This document shows, in pieces, positions 43,058 to 51,819 of a DNA stretch of 64,000 bases. Origin of the DNA: Nocardiopsis sp. TSRI0078 (lineage in GTDB: Bacteria > Actinomycetota > Actinomycetes > Streptosporangiales > Streptosporangiaceae); NCBI RefSeq assembly GCF_001905145.1, contig NZ_LWLB01000001.1, positions 124,001 to 188,000 of the forward strand. The letters run 5' to 3'. A program made the translations under genes and the position numbers. Each line of letters begins with the position of its first letter. Within the stretch, counting starts at the first letter, position 1. Under the pieces are notes generated by a model. It worked only from the letters and a program-made list of their open reading frames with translations, did not search any database and was not told the origin of the DNA.

Positions 43058-44076
43058 TGCCGAAACTCGGGAAGCAATTTGTCCAGATTGTCGCGAGGAT
43101 TCTTTTCGCGTCGGTCGCAAATGAATATATTGGATCTCTTTCTGCGCGACCCGAGCAAAAGACTGACTTCCGTCCAGGAAGGGGTCCGAACGGCGAAGCG
43201 GACACACCCCCCTATCCGCACATCCGTGACCGACCCCATCGCACGGACCGCCCGGGGGAAGGGCGAACCCGCAGCTCAGCGCACCCGGGGGCGAGCACCC
43301 CGCCCGCGGCCCTCCCACCACCGGACGGAAAAACGGCGTTACCTCCCCGTGTCCCGAACGCGACCAACACGCGATCGCCCGAATCCCGGACGCGGTCCGC
43401 GCCGGGCCCGGATCACGTCCGCGCCACCGAGCGACGCGGGTGTGATCTGCCTCTCCCCCGCTCCGGTGCGGGCCCGGTCCCCAGTGCGCCCCGAACACGC
43501 CGAGGCCCCGGAACCTGGTGGTGCCGGGGCCTCGTTGGTCAAGTCCACCCGGGGAATGCCCGACACAAGGTGCTGCGGGAAGCCCTCTACGGCCGGGCCT
43601 TCCACACCGAGCGACGCAAGGAGGGGCCCGCCTCCGGAGTACGAGGCCGCCATCGCGTGGACGCGCGTCGACGCGGGACAGGAGCACCTGCCTTCCGCGG
43701 CAAGCGCGGTGGGCCGCTGGGTGAGAGCACCCACGGCCGCGTGTGGCAGGAAATCCGTGTGAGGGTCCTCACCCCGAAGCAGACCGGGACCGGCCTTGGC
43801 GGCCGGGTCCACGACCCGCGCGGCACGGGGAGCTCGCTCGGGCTGAGCTCCGGAGTGCCCGTGCCGGTGTTCGCGGAGGGGCCGGACACAGCCCGGCCGT
43901 CCTGCCGAATCCACGCGGGCTGGCTCGAAGGGCACGAGCAGCTCTGGAACGCGCGTCTGGAGGCCGCCTTCGACGGACGCGACCGGGCACCGGGCCGGCG
44001 GGGGCACTCCCGCGATCGCGGCCTGAGAGGCGTTCCGTGACTGTTCCGTGAGCAGCCGTGGACGACCAGGAACGCG
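43058..44076. other. About 1 kb without a supported gene
   Basis: Upstream of the array promoter the sequence is first AT-rich (to about 43150), then GC-rich with open frames on both strands. None has a ribosome site, known motif or the third-position GC pattern of its neighbours. The only definite structure is the hairpin at 43501-43534. It could hold a decayed gene or a non-coding RNA. Confidence 0.5.
43501..43534. terminator. Isolated hairpin, direction unknown
   Basis: CGAGGCCCCGG (43501-43511) pairs with CCGGGGCCTCG (43524-43534) around a 12-base loop. It looks like the other actinobacterial terminators here, but no gene ends next to it. Confidence 0.5.
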
Positions 44077-44120
44077 AAAGACCCCGGTGACCAGCGTGTG
44101 GGCTGGTCACCGGGGTCTTT
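44077..44120 (-). terminator. Terminator of tRNA-Tyr
   Basis: A perfect 19-bp stem (44077-44095 with 44102-44120) ending in AAAG/CTTT with a 6-base loop, directly 8 bases past the tRNA 3' end. Confidence 0.85.
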
Positions 44121-44128
44121 CCCCAGTG

Positions 44129-44210
44129 TGGCAGGTCAAGGATTCGAACCTTGGAAGGCAAAGCCGACGGATTTACAGTCCGCTCCCATTGGCCGCTCGG
44201 GCAACCTGCC
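44129..44210 (-). tRNA. tRNA-Tyr (GTA)
   Basis: Minus-strand class II cloverleaf of 82 bases: acceptor GGCAGGT/ACCTGCC, anticodon stem GGACT-loop-AATCC region with anticodon GTA (ACTGTAAAT), a long variable arm (CGTCGGCTTTGCCTTCC region), and T-arm AAGGTTCGAATCCTT. The 3' CCA is not encoded. Confidence 0.95.
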
Positions 44211-44442
44211 TGGGCTGCGGCGACGTGTTCGTCGCGACGCACCACCGAGAATAGCGGATGATCCGCCCGAACCTGAAATCGGTTTCTCCGGGCGCGCCCC
44301 GAACAGGTGCTTCGGCAGCCTGAGCAGGGCGCGGCTAAGCTCTGAAGTCCTGCCCGCCCCGGGGTCCGGCGCGGGTGGACGAGACCCACGCGGGCGTCCC
44401 GGGCGCCCGCGACCCATGATGACTAGCGGGGTGTGAGCGAAC

Positions 44443-44940
44443 GTGGCCGCCGAATCCAGTTTCGACGTCGTGTCCAAACTCGACCGTCAGGAGGTCGACA
44501 ACGCCCTGAACCAGACCGGCAAGGAGCTGGCCCAGCGGTTCGACTTCAAGGGCACCGGAACCACCATCTCCTGGCAGGGCGAGGACGGGATCGAGATCAG
44601 GGGCAACTCCGAGGAGCGGGTCAACGCCGCCCTGGAGGTCTTCAAGGAGAAGCTGATCAAGCGCAAGCTCTCCCTGAAGATCCTGGACTCCGCCGACGAG
44701 CCCAAGCCCTCCGGCAAGGAGTACCGCCTTCCCGTCGGCCTCAAGGAGGGCATCACCTCCGAGGACGCCAAGAAGATCTCCAAGCTGATCCGCGACGAGG
44801 GGCCCAAGGGCGTCAAGGCCCAGATCCAGGGTGACGAGCTGCGTGTCAGCTCCAAGAAGAGGGACGACCTCCAGGCGGTCCAGAACCTCATCAAGGAGAA
44901 GGACTTCGACCTGGCCCTCCAGTTCGTCAACTACCGGTAG
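44443..44940 (+). CDS. yajQ: YajQ family nucleotide-binding protein
   Basis: The 165-residue product (GTG start) begins [20 protein letters not shown] and has [34 protein letters not shown] and [20 protein letters not shown], the two-domain RNA-recognition-like fold of YajQ/UPF0234. Homologues in Xanthomonas bind cyclic di-GMP and act as transcription cofactors; the role in actinobacteria is not established. Length is as in the family. It is convergent with htpX across a shared terminator. Confidence 0.93.
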   Translation: MAAESSFDVVSKLDRQEVDNALNQTGKELAQRFDFKGTGTTISWQGEDGIEIRGNSEERVNAALEVFKEKLIKRKLSLKILDSADEPKPSGKEYRLPVGLKEGITSEDAKKISKLIRDEGPKGVKAQIQGDELRVSSKKRDDLQAVQNLIKEKDFDLALQFVNYR

Positions 44941-44950
44941 CGACGACCGA

Positions 44951-44981
44951 ACGGCCGCCCACCCCCTCGGTGGGCGGCCGT
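44951..44981. terminator. Shared bidirectional terminator, yajQ and htpX
   Basis: ACGGCCGCCCACC (44951-44963) and GGTGGGCGGCCGT (44969-44981) form a perfect 13-bp stem with loop CCCTC between two convergent stop codons. Confidence 0.85.
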
Positions 44982-44997
44982 CGCCGTGTCCGTCCGC

Positions 44998-45861
44998 CTA
45001 TCCGCCCAGGTCCCACTCGCGGCGCAGCAGCCGCAGCCGCCGGACGCGCTCGGCGGTCGGCGGGTGGGCGGCGAAGAGGCGGCCCACACCGCACGGGAAC
45101 GGGTTGGTGGTCATCAGGTGCGCCGACGCCAGCAGGCTGCGCTCCCGGGGCAGCGGGTACCGGCGGGCGCCCGCCTCCAGCTTGCCCAGCGCGTCGGCCA
45201 GCCCCTCCGGGTCCCCGGTCATCCTCGCGGCCCGCTCGTCGGCGCGGAACTCGCGCCGGCGCCCCACGCCGAAGTGGACGACCAGCGCGGCGAGGGGTGC
45301 CAGCAGCGCCACCATCAGGCCGCCCAGCAGGTTGGGCATGTCGGTCTCCTCGGACTCGCCGAGCGGGAGGAGGAGCGCGACCGCCGACATGGCGGTGATG
45401 ACCGCGGTCAGGGTGGCCGCCACCGAACTGGTCAGGGTGTCGTGGGAGCGGATGTGCGCCAGCTCGTGGGCGATCACCCCGCGCAGCTCGCGCTCGTCCA
45501 GGGCACGCAGCAGCCCCGTGGTGCAGCACACGGCGGCGCGCCGGGGGCTGCCGCCGGTGGCGAAGGCGTTGGGCGAACGCACCGGGGACAGGTACAGCTT
45601 CGGCATCGGCTGCCGGGCCGCGGTGGCCAGCTCCCGGACGATCCGGTAGAGCTCGGGCTGCTCGATCTCGCTGACCGGCCGGGCCCGCATCGCGCGCAGT
45701 GCCAGGGACTCGCCGAAGAGGTAGACCAGCACCCCGGCGCACACCACGAGGGCCGCGGAGAACTGGGCGCCCTTCTCGGCGCCGCACAGCCAGCCGACCG
45801 TGACGACGAGTACCGCGACACCGACGAACAGACCGATCGCACGGGCCACGTTGACGTGCAC
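44998..45861 (-). CDS. htpX: HtpX-like membrane zinc metalloprotease (M48)
   Basis: The 287-residue product has two N-terminal membrane helices (IGLFVGVAVLVVTVGWLCGA and FSAALVVCAGVLVYLFGESL), the family segment PMPKLYLSPVRSPNAFATGG, the zinc site VIAHELAHIRSHDT (HExxH-type HELAH), two further helices, and the third-ligand region GRRREFRADERAARMTGDP. This is the M48B layout: quality control of membrane proteins. The final part is shorter than E. coli HtpX by a few residues. It is a single gene with the shared terminator downstream. Confidence 0.9.
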   Translation of the reverse strand: MHVNVARAIGLFVGVAVLVVTVGWLCGAEKGAQFSAALVVCAGVLVYLFGESLALRAMRARPVSEIEQPELYRIVRELATAARQPMPKLYLSPVRSPNAFATGGSPRRAAVCCTTGLLRALDERELRGVIAHELAHIRSHDTLTSSVAATLTAVITAMSAVALLLPLGESEETDMPNLLGGLMVALLAPLAALVVHFGVGRRREFRADERAARMTGDPEGLADALGKLEAGARRYPLPRERSLLASAHLMTTNPFPCGVGRLFAAHPPTAERVRRLRLLRREWDLGG

Positions 45862-46411
45862 GCCGCCACCTCCTCGTCAGCCGACCACGGATGCGTATAC
45901 ATGGTGACAAACGTGCGGGTCGGCGTTCCGCGTTCCCCGTGTGACCAGCCGTCGGTCACATCCCGGATCCCACGCCTTCCCCGCGCCCCGTGCCACCCGC
46001 CGGCTCCTCCCCGCCACTCCCGCATCCGCCTCCCCGAGCCCGCGCTCCCCGCGCCCCGCCGCACGTGTGAGAATCGCCACCCGGCCACCGCTCCGGCACC
46101 CCCGACGACCTATAGTGCGAACGTGGCCCTCATCACTCCGCCTGCCAGGCCGTCGGGACTCCGCTCCCTCGGTCCGGTGTGCGGATGGCCGTGTCGTTGA
46201 AGGCTGGCCCCTTCACGACCCGGCCGTCGCGGCGCGGCCGCACCGCGCGAGACCGGGTTGGCGCACCCGGCGATCGCGAGGGCCGCGAACGCTGTCCCCA
46301 CGTCCCCGAACCCGGCACCCGGCCCGCGACGGTACGGTCCGGTCGGGGGCTGACACCCGAGCGCCGCCGCCCGTCACGACCGGCGGCTCACCAAGGAGGT
46401 CGTCGATCTCA
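45862..46411. other. 550-base region upstream of korA, no gene
   Basis: Open frames here lack ribosome sites and similarity. A TATAGT -10-like element at 46111-46116 faces korA but has no matching -35; it would give a 290-base leader. AAGGAGG at 46393-46400 is the korA ribosome site. Promoters for htpX must also lie here. I see no repeat or tRNA. Confidence 0.5.
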
Positions 46412-48262
46412 GTGGCCAAACAGATCGAACAGCTCGACCGCGTCGTCATCCGCTTCGCCGGTGACTCCGGCGACGGCATGCAGCTGACCGGTGATCGCTT
46501 CACACAGGAGACGGCGTCGTTCGGCAACGACCTGTCGACCCTGCCGAACTTTCCCGCGGAGATCCGCGCGCCCGCCGGAACCCTGCCCGGGGTGTCCAGC
46601 TTCCAGCTGCACTTCGCCGACCACGACATCATGACTCCGGGGGACGCCCCGGACGTGCTGGTGGCGATGAACCCCGCGGCCCTCAAGGCCAACCTGGGCG
46701 ACCTGCCCCGGGGCGCCACCGTGATCGTCAACACCGACGAGTTCACCAAGCGCAGCCTGGCCAAGGTGGGGTACACGGTCGACCCGCTCACGGACGGGAC
46801 ACTGGACTCGTTCAAGGTGAGCGCGGTACCCCTGACGTCCATGACGGTGGAGGCGCTGGCCGGCGCGGACATCTCCAAGAAGGACGCGCAGCGGGCGAAG
46901 AACATGTTCGCCCTGGGCCTGCTGTCGTGGATGTACAACCGGCCGACCGAGGGGACGACCTCGTTCCTGAAGTCGAAGTTCTCCGGAAAGCCCGACATCC
47001 TCGCCGCGAACCTGACCGCGTTCCAGGCCGGGTGGAACTTCGGTGAGACCACCGAGGACTTCGCGGTCTCCTACGAGATCAAGCCCGCCAGGCTCCCGGC
47101 GGGCACCTACCGCAACATCACCGGCAACCTGGCCACCGCCTACGGCCTGATCGCCGGGTCCAGGCGGTCGGGGCTGCCCCTCTTCCTGGGCTCGTACCCG
47201 ATCACCCCGGCCTCGGACATCCTGCACGAGCTGTCCAGGCACAAGCAGTTCGGTGTGCGCACGTTCCAGGCCGAGGACGAGATCTCCGGTGTGGGCGCAG
47301 CCCTGGGCGCGTCCTTCGGCGGGTCCCTGGGGGTGACCACCACGTCCGGCCCGGGCATGGTGCTCAAGCAGGAGACCGTGGGGCTGGCGGTGATGACCGA
47401 GCTGCCGCTGGTGGTCATCGACGTGCAGCGCGCCGGGCCGAGCACCGGCATGCCGACCAAGACCGAGCAGACCGACCTGCTCATGGCCCTCTACGGACGC
47501 AACGGTGAGTCCCCGGTGCCGGTGGTGGCGCCCTCCTCGCCCGCCGACTGCTTCGACGCCGCGCTGGAGGCCGTCCGGATCGCGGTGCGCTACCGCACGC
47601 CGGTGGTCGTGCTCTCCGACGGGTACCTGGCCAACGGGTCGGAGCCGTGGCGGCTGCCGGAGGTGTCCGAGCTGCCGGAGATCGACCCCGGGTTCGCGAC
47701 CGAACCGAACGGGGAGGAGGGGGACTTCCTTCCCTACCTGCGCGACGAGGAGACGCTCGCACGCCCGTGGGCGGTGCCGGGCACGGCCGGTCTGGAGCAC
47801 CGGATCGGCGGTATCGAGAAGCACGCGCGCAGCGGTGACATCTCCTACACGCCGTCCAACCACGACCTGATGGTGCGCACGCGCCAGGCCAAGGTGGACG
47901 CCATCGCCCGGGACATCCCCGAACTGGAGGTCGACGACCCCGGCGGGGAGGCCGGCGTCCTGGTGCTGGGATGGGGCGGCACGTACGGCTCGATCACCGC
48001 GGCGGTGCGCCGCGTGCGCCGTGCGGGCGGCCGGGTGGCGCAGGCGCACCTGCGGCACCTGAACCCGTTCCCGGCCAACCTCGGCGAGGTGCTGCGCCGC
48101 TACGAGCGGGTGGTCGTCCCCGAGATCAACCTGGGCCAGCTCTCACTGCTGCTGCGCGGCAGGTTCCTGGTCGACGTCATCGGTTACAACAAGGTCCGCG
48201 GCCTGCCCTTCAAGGCCGAGGAGCTCGCGGACGTGCTGCAGGAGGTCATCGACCGTGACTGA
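46412..48262 (+). CDS. korA: 2-oxoacid:ferredoxin oxidoreductase alpha subunit
   Basis: Alpha subunit of a KorAB-type enzyme that converts 2-oxoglutarate and CoA to succinyl-CoA, CO2 and reduced ferredoxin, replacing or supplementing the 2-oxoglutarate dehydrogenase. The 616-residue product (GTG start after AAGGAGG) joins a gamma domain (VIRFAGDSGDGMQLTGDRF at residue 12) to the alpha domain (GSYPITPASDILHELSRHK, FQAEDEISGVGAALGAS, TTSGPGMVLKQE) and a C-terminal domain with GWGGTYGSITAAV. This gamma-alpha fusion is the standard actinobacterial form. It overlaps korB by 8 bases. Confidence 0.95.
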   Translation: MAKQIEQLDRVVIRFAGDSGDGMQLTGDRFTQETASFGNDLSTLPNFPAEIRAPAGTLPGVSSFQLHFADHDIMTPGDAPDVLVAMNPAALKANLGDLPRGATVIVNTDEFTKRSLAKVGYTVDPLTDGTLDSFKVSAVPLTSMTVEALAGADISKKDAQRAKNMFALGLLSWMYNRPTEGTTSFLKSKFSGKPDILAANLTAFQAGWNFGETTEDFAVSYEIKPARLPAGTYRNITGNLATAYGLIAGSRRSGLPLFLGSYPITPASDILHELSRHKQFGVRTFQAEDEISGVGAALGASFGGSLGVTTTSGPGMVLKQETVGLAVMTELPLVVIDVQRAGPSTGMPTKTEQTDLLMALYGRNGESPVPVVAPSSPADCFDAALEAVRIAVRYRTPVVVLSDGYLANGSEPWRLPEVSELPEIDPGFATEPNGEEGDFLPYLRDEETLARPWAVPGTAGLEHRIGGIEKHARSGDISYTPSNHDLMVRTRQAKVDAIARDIPELEVDDPGGEAGVLVLGWGGTYGSITAAVRRVRRAGGRVAQAHLRHLNPFPANLGEVLRRYERVVVPEINLGQLSLLLRGRFLVDVIGYNKVRGLPFKAEELADVLQEVIDRD

Positions 48263-49343
48263 GAACATGGCGGGGCACGGCCCCGGCGGACCGGAGGACG
48301 CCGCGGGCACCCTGGGCGGCCTCCGGCTGGTGCCCAGGAGCGACACCGCGTACAAGATGAAGGACTTCAAGTCCGACCAGGAGGTGCGCTGGTGCCCGGG
48401 CTGCGGCGACTACGCGATCCTGGCCGCCTTCCAGTCCTTCCTGCCCGAGCTGGGCGTGCCGCGCGAGAACATCGTGATGGTGTCGGGGATCGGCTGCTCC
48501 TCCCGCTTCCCCTACTACCTGAGCACGTACGGCATGCACTCGATCCACGGGCGCGCCCCGGCGATCGCGACCGGGCTGGCCACCAGCCGCCCGGACCTGT
48601 CGGTGTGGGTGGTGACCGGTGACGGCGACGGGCTGTCCATCGGCGGCAACCACCTCGTCCACGCGCTGCGGCGCAACGTCAACATCAACATCCTGCTGTT
48701 CAACAACAGGATCTACGGGCTGACCAAGGGCCAGTACTCCCCCACCTCCGAGGCGGGCAAGATCACCAAGTCCTCGCCCGTGGGCTCGCTGGACCACCCG
48801 TTCAACCCCGTGTCGCTGGCGCTGGGCGCGGAGGCCACGTTCGTGGCCCGCACGGTCGACTCCGACCGCAAGCACCTCACCTCGGTGCTGCGTGCGGCGG
48901 CCGACCACCCGGGCGCCTCGTTCGTGGAGATCTACCAGAACTGCCCGATCTTCAACGACGACGCGTTCGAACCGCTGAAGGACCCGGCGGCGCGCGACAC
49001 CCGCCTGCTGCGTATGGAGCACGGTGAACCGCTGCGGCTGGGCGCCGACCAGGGCGTGGTCGCCGGGGAGTTCGGCGGCCTGGAGGTCGTGGACGTGGAC
49101 TCGGTGGGCGAGGACCGGCTGATCCGGCACGACGCGCACAGGGAGGACCCGGGGTACGCGTTCGCGCTGTCGCGCCTGGACCTCCCAGCGTTCGAGCACG
49201 TGCCGATCGGGGTCTTCCGGGACGTGCGCCGCCCCACCTACGACGACCTGGTGAACGAGCAGGTCGCCGACGCCCGCGCCGAGCGCGGCGACGGCGAGCT
49301 GGCCGCCCTGCTGGGCAGCGGGGACACCTGGACCGTGGAGTAG
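48255..49343 (+). CDS. korB: 2-oxoacid:ferredoxin oxidoreductase beta subunit
   Basis: Beta subunit binding thiamine diphosphate and the single 4Fe-4S cluster. The 362-residue product has DQEVRWCPGCGDYAILAAFQ (CxxC ligands), SGIGCSSRFPYYLSTYGMHS (third cysteine), the ThDP/Mg site GDGDGLSIGGNHLVHALRRN, and INILLFNNRIYGLTKGQYSP. The N-terminus carries about 30 extra residues before the core. It is translated from a GTG inside korA, so the subunits are coupled. Confidence 0.95.
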   Translation: MTENMAGHGPGGPEDAAGTLGGLRLVPRSDTAYKMKDFKSDQEVRWCPGCGDYAILAAFQSFLPELGVPRENIVMVSGIGCSSRFPYYLSTYGMHSIHGRAPAIATGLATSRPDLSVWVVTGDGDGLSIGGNHLVHALRRNVNINILLFNNRIYGLTKGQYSPTSEAGKITKSSPVGSLDHPFNPVSLALGAEATFVARTVDSDRKHLTSVLRAAADHPGASFVEIYQNCPIFNDDAFEPLKDPAARDTRLLRMEHGEPLRLGADQGVVAGEFGGLEVVDVDSVGEDRLIRHDAHREDPGYAFALSRLDLPAFEHVPIGVFRDVRRPTYDDLVNEQVADARAERGDGELAALLGSGDTWTVE

Positions 49344-49457
49344 CGACGGAGCCGGGCTCCGCGCGGGCCGAGGGGCCGCGCGCGGGGTCCGGCGGCGCTC
49401 CGCCCGCCGCCGGGGTCGTGCCCCGGTTCCCGGCCCCCGAGGGCATACGCTTCTCCC

Positions 49458-50126
49458 ATGCGTATCGTCATCGCCGGGGGACACGGGAAGATCGCGCTGC
49501 GTCTGGCCAGGCAGCTGGCCGACCGCGGTGACGAGCCCGTCGCCCTCATCCGCAACCCCGACCACTCCCAGGACGTGGTCGCCGCCGGTGCCGAGCCGGC
49601 CGTGATCGACCTGGAGAAGGCCACCGTCACCGAACTGGCCGAGAAGGTCATGAACGCCGACGGCGTCGTGTTCGCCGCGGGCGCGGGCCCGGGCAGCGGC
49701 ACGGCCCGCAAGGAGACCGTGGACCACAAGGCGGCCGTGCTGACCGCCGACGCCGCCTCCCTGGCGGGCGTGCGCCGCCTCGTCCAGGTGTCGGCCATCG
49801 GCGTGGACCAGCCGGTGCCGGAGGACACCGATCCCCGCGGAGCATGGGCGGCCTACGTGGAGGCCAAGCGCGCCGCCGACGCCGACCTGCGCGAACGCGG
49901 GCTGGAACTGGACTGGACGATCCTGCGTCCGGGGCGGCTGACCGACGAGCCGGGCACCGGGAGGGTGGCACTGGGCTCCGACGTCGAGCGCGACTCCGTG
50001 ACCCGTGAGGACGTGGCCTCGGTGATCGTCGCGCTTCTGGACGAACCGGGGACGGTCGGGAAGGTTCTCAACCTGGTGAACGGAGAGACACCCGTCGTCG
50101 AGGCCGTCCGCGCCGCCGCCTCCTGA
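49458..50126 (+). CDS. NAD(P)H-binding atypical SDR protein
   Basis: The 222-residue product starts MRIVIAGGHGKIALRLARQL, an NAD(P)-binding GxxGxxx(A/G) Rossmann start with HGK in place of the usual TGx, then LVQVSAIGVDQP, a Y-x-x-x-K-like YVEAKRAADADLRE (Tyr and Lys spaced by three residues), and DWTILRPGRLTDEPG. This is the NAD(P)H-binding family of atypical SDRs (YwnB/YhfK-like), used in stress or unknown reductions. It stands alone 114 bases after korB; no partner suggests a substrate. Confidence 0.85.
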   Translation: MRIVIAGGHGKIALRLARQLADRGDEPVALIRNPDHSQDVVAAGAEPAVIDLEKATVTELAEKVMNADGVVFAAGAGPGSGTARKETVDHKAAVLTADAASLAGVRRLVQVSAIGVDQPVPEDTDPRGAWAAYVEAKRAADADLRERGLELDWTILRPGRLTDEPGTGRVALGSDVERDSVTREDVASVIVALLDEPGTVGKVLNLVNGETPVVEAVRAAAS

Positions 50127-50300
50127 CCGTCCGCCGGCCCTCGCCGCGGGCGGGCGTCCGGTGCCTGTGGCCAGATGTGTTCCCAGGGGGCATCATGGTT
50201 GCGGAGCCCGGCGGAGTCCCGCCACGGTGGACGCGGATGACCGGGTAGCAGCCCGACGGGTACGGCAAGCTCCACGCAGAGCAGATGGGTACGGTTATTC

Positions 50301-50831
50301 ATGAGCGTCACGCAGGTCGTGAGGGACAGCACGGTCGTCGAGCATGCCAAGGTCGCCGCGCAGCAGAAGCGCCGGATGTTCATCATCCAGCTGGAGGTGA
50401 ACGCCTATGACGAGCCCTCCAGCAAGCTGCGCCCCGGGCTGACCCGCATCCTGGAGGGGATCGAGGAGGCCGGCTGGCGCCTGGACCTGATCACCCCGGG
50501 CGAGGAGGGCGACAAGCCCGCCCGCCTGTTCATCTTCCGTCCGGACCCCGACGGCAGGAAGGACGGTTCGGCCGAGAGGGCCGATGCCTACCAGCAGGAG
50601 GCCTCGGGCCAGCAGCAGCCCTACCAGCACCACCCGACGGGGGCTCAGCAGCAGGACCCGTACGCGGGCTACGGGCAGCAGCCCGGCTACGGCCAGCAGT
50701 ACCCGGGATACGACCAGCAGCAGTACCCCGGCTACGGCCAGCAGCCCGGCTACGGGCAGCAGCCGGGGTACGGGCAGCAGCCCGGCTACGGCCAGCAGTA
50801 CCCGGGGTACGGGCAGCAGCAGGGCTGGTAG
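50301..50831 (+). CDS. Protein with small N-terminal domain and YGQQPG prion-like tail
   Basis: Not recognised. The 176-residue product starts [20 protein letters not shown]. Residues 1 to about 95 form a compact domain with [40 protein letters not shown] and ARLFIFRPD, an alpha/beta pattern. From about residue 100 it is almost only Gln, Tyr, Gly and Pro in repeats such as YGQQPG and YPGYGQQ. Such tails in other organisms drive self-association or serve as flexible surface linkers. No signal peptide or membrane helix. A strong terminator follows. Confidence 0.8.
   Translation: MSVTQVVRDSTVVEHAKVAAQQKRRMFIIQLEVNAYDEPSSKLRPGLTRILEGIEEAGWRLDLITPGEEGDKPARLFIFRPDPDGRKDGSAERADAYQQEASGQQQPYQHHPTGAQQQDPYAGYGQQPGYGQQYPGYDQQQYPGYGQQPGYGQQPGYGQQPGYGQQYPGYGQQQGW
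50580..50828 (+). repeat. Tandem DNA repeats coding YGQQPG units
   Basis: Units close to GGCTACGGCCAGCAGCC (18 bases with the Pro/Gly codon) recur about a dozen times, alternating TACGGGCAGCAG and TACGGCCAGCAG forms. Regular phase within codons and no spacers show coding repeats; copy-number change by slippage is expected. Confidence 0.8.
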
Positions 50832-50929
50832 GTCCGAAGGGCGGCCCCGCCCCGGGCGGGCGGACGTCCGCCCGCCGCGGGAGCGTCGTCCGGACACGGC
50901 CCCTCCCCACCGGAGTACCGCCAGAGCAC

Positions 50930-50964
50930 GGGCCCGCATGGTGCACCACCATGCGGGCCCTTTT
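50930..50964 (+). terminator. Rho-independent terminator
   Basis: GGGCCCGCATGGTG (50930-50943) pairs with CACCATGCGGGCCC (50947-50960), 3-base loop, followed by TTTT. It lies 99 bases beyond the YGQQPG gene. Confidence 0.85.
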
Positions 50965-51216
50965 CGTATGCCCGATGTCGGACACACACCGGTTCCGATG
51001 CATTCGCCAGGTACGGGTTACTACCGTTCTTTCGTTTCGACGGCGCGATGACATTGCGAAGCGACGACATGTCCGTCATGTCCCTTACGAAGCCGAGGAA
51101 AGCCCAAGGAAACTCGGGATTCTTCCCGGAAAGTACTCCAAGCACGTCGCTGATTACGCTAAGTTATTTACGGCGGCTACAGCCAGCCTGTTTTGAACTT
51201 CCGAAAGGCAAGAAGA

Positions 51217-51429
51217 ATGTCCCGTATCGCCAAGGTTTCCGGATTCGTCCTCGCCACCGGCCTCGCCTTCGGTGCCATGACCGGCACCGCCGCCGCGGAC
51301 AACAACGCCGAGATCCAGAACATCACGATCCCGATCTGCCTGGACGTCCTCAAGGCCTCCGGCGTCAGCGGCGGTGACTGCAACGTCGTGAGCTGGGACT
51401 CCACGAGCGGCATCGTCGTCGACGACTAG
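51217..51429 (+). CDS. Tiny secreted Cys-pair protein
   Basis: 70 residues: signal MSRIAKVSGFVLATGLAFGA to AAA, then DNNAEIQNITIPICLDVLKA, SGVSGGDCNVVSWDSTSG and IVVDD. The mature part is only about 43 residues with one Cys pair. ATG 51217 is chosen because GGCAAGAAGA lies just before; a TTG 24 bases upstream would spoil the signal peptide. The I-P-I-x-C ... GDC frame echoes the rodlin-like array at 41558-42946, but the rest differs. The upstream 51060-51200 is AT-rich and likely holds the promoter. Confidence 0.75.
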   Translation: MSRIAKVSGFVLATGLAFGAMTGTAAADNNAEIQNITIPICLDVLKASGVSGGDCNVVSWDSTSGIVVDD

Positions 51430-51522
51430 GGCCGGCCCCGCTCACGTATCAGCCTGTCACCACGGGACCGCAGGTCCCTCCAGCATCAACGATCACACCA
51501 CGAACCGAAAAGGACCAACACC

Positions 51523-51735
51523 ATGAAGCGCTTCGCCTCCGTCTCCGGCCTCGTCCTCGCCACCGGCCTCGCCTTCGCCGCCATGACCGGCACCGCCGCC
51601 GCGGACAACAACTCCGAGATCCAGAACGTCACCGTGCCGATCTGCGCCGAGGTGATCGCCTTCACCGGCCTGGACGGCGGCGACTGCAACGTGGTCTCCA
51701 AGGACGTCACCTCCGGCATCGTCGCCATGGACTAG
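51523..51735 (+). CDS. Tiny secreted Cys-pair protein, paralogue
   Basis: 70 residues: signal MKRFASVSGLVLATGLAFAA to AAA, then DNNSEIQNVTVPICAEVIAF, TGLDGGDCNVVSKDVTSG and IVAMD. Clearly duplicated from the gene 93 bases upstream, with the same length, identical GDCNVVS and signal-peptide core. AAAAGGA precedes the ATG. Probably a surface or extracellular protein; function not known. Confidence 0.75.
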   Translation: MKRFASVSGLVLATGLAFAAMTGTAAADNNSEIQNVTVPICAEVIAFTGLDGGDCNVVSKDVTSGIVAMD

Positions 51736-51819
51736 TCGTCCCCCGGGCACGGACGTCGTGGGGACGCGGGGCACGGCAGCGGCCGCGCCCCGCGTCCTCG
51801 TCCGTACCGGGCCCGGCGT

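Noticed and set aside
42545..44040. Several plus- and minus-strand ORFs of 200-400 codons upstream of the rodlin-like array
   Set aside because: Arg/Pro/Gly/Ala-rich translations with no motif, no ribosome sites, mutually overlapping in several frames.
50580..50828. Tandem repeats as a CRISPR or minisatellite outside genes
   Set aside because: The repeats keep codon phase inside an ORF and encode YGQQPG units.
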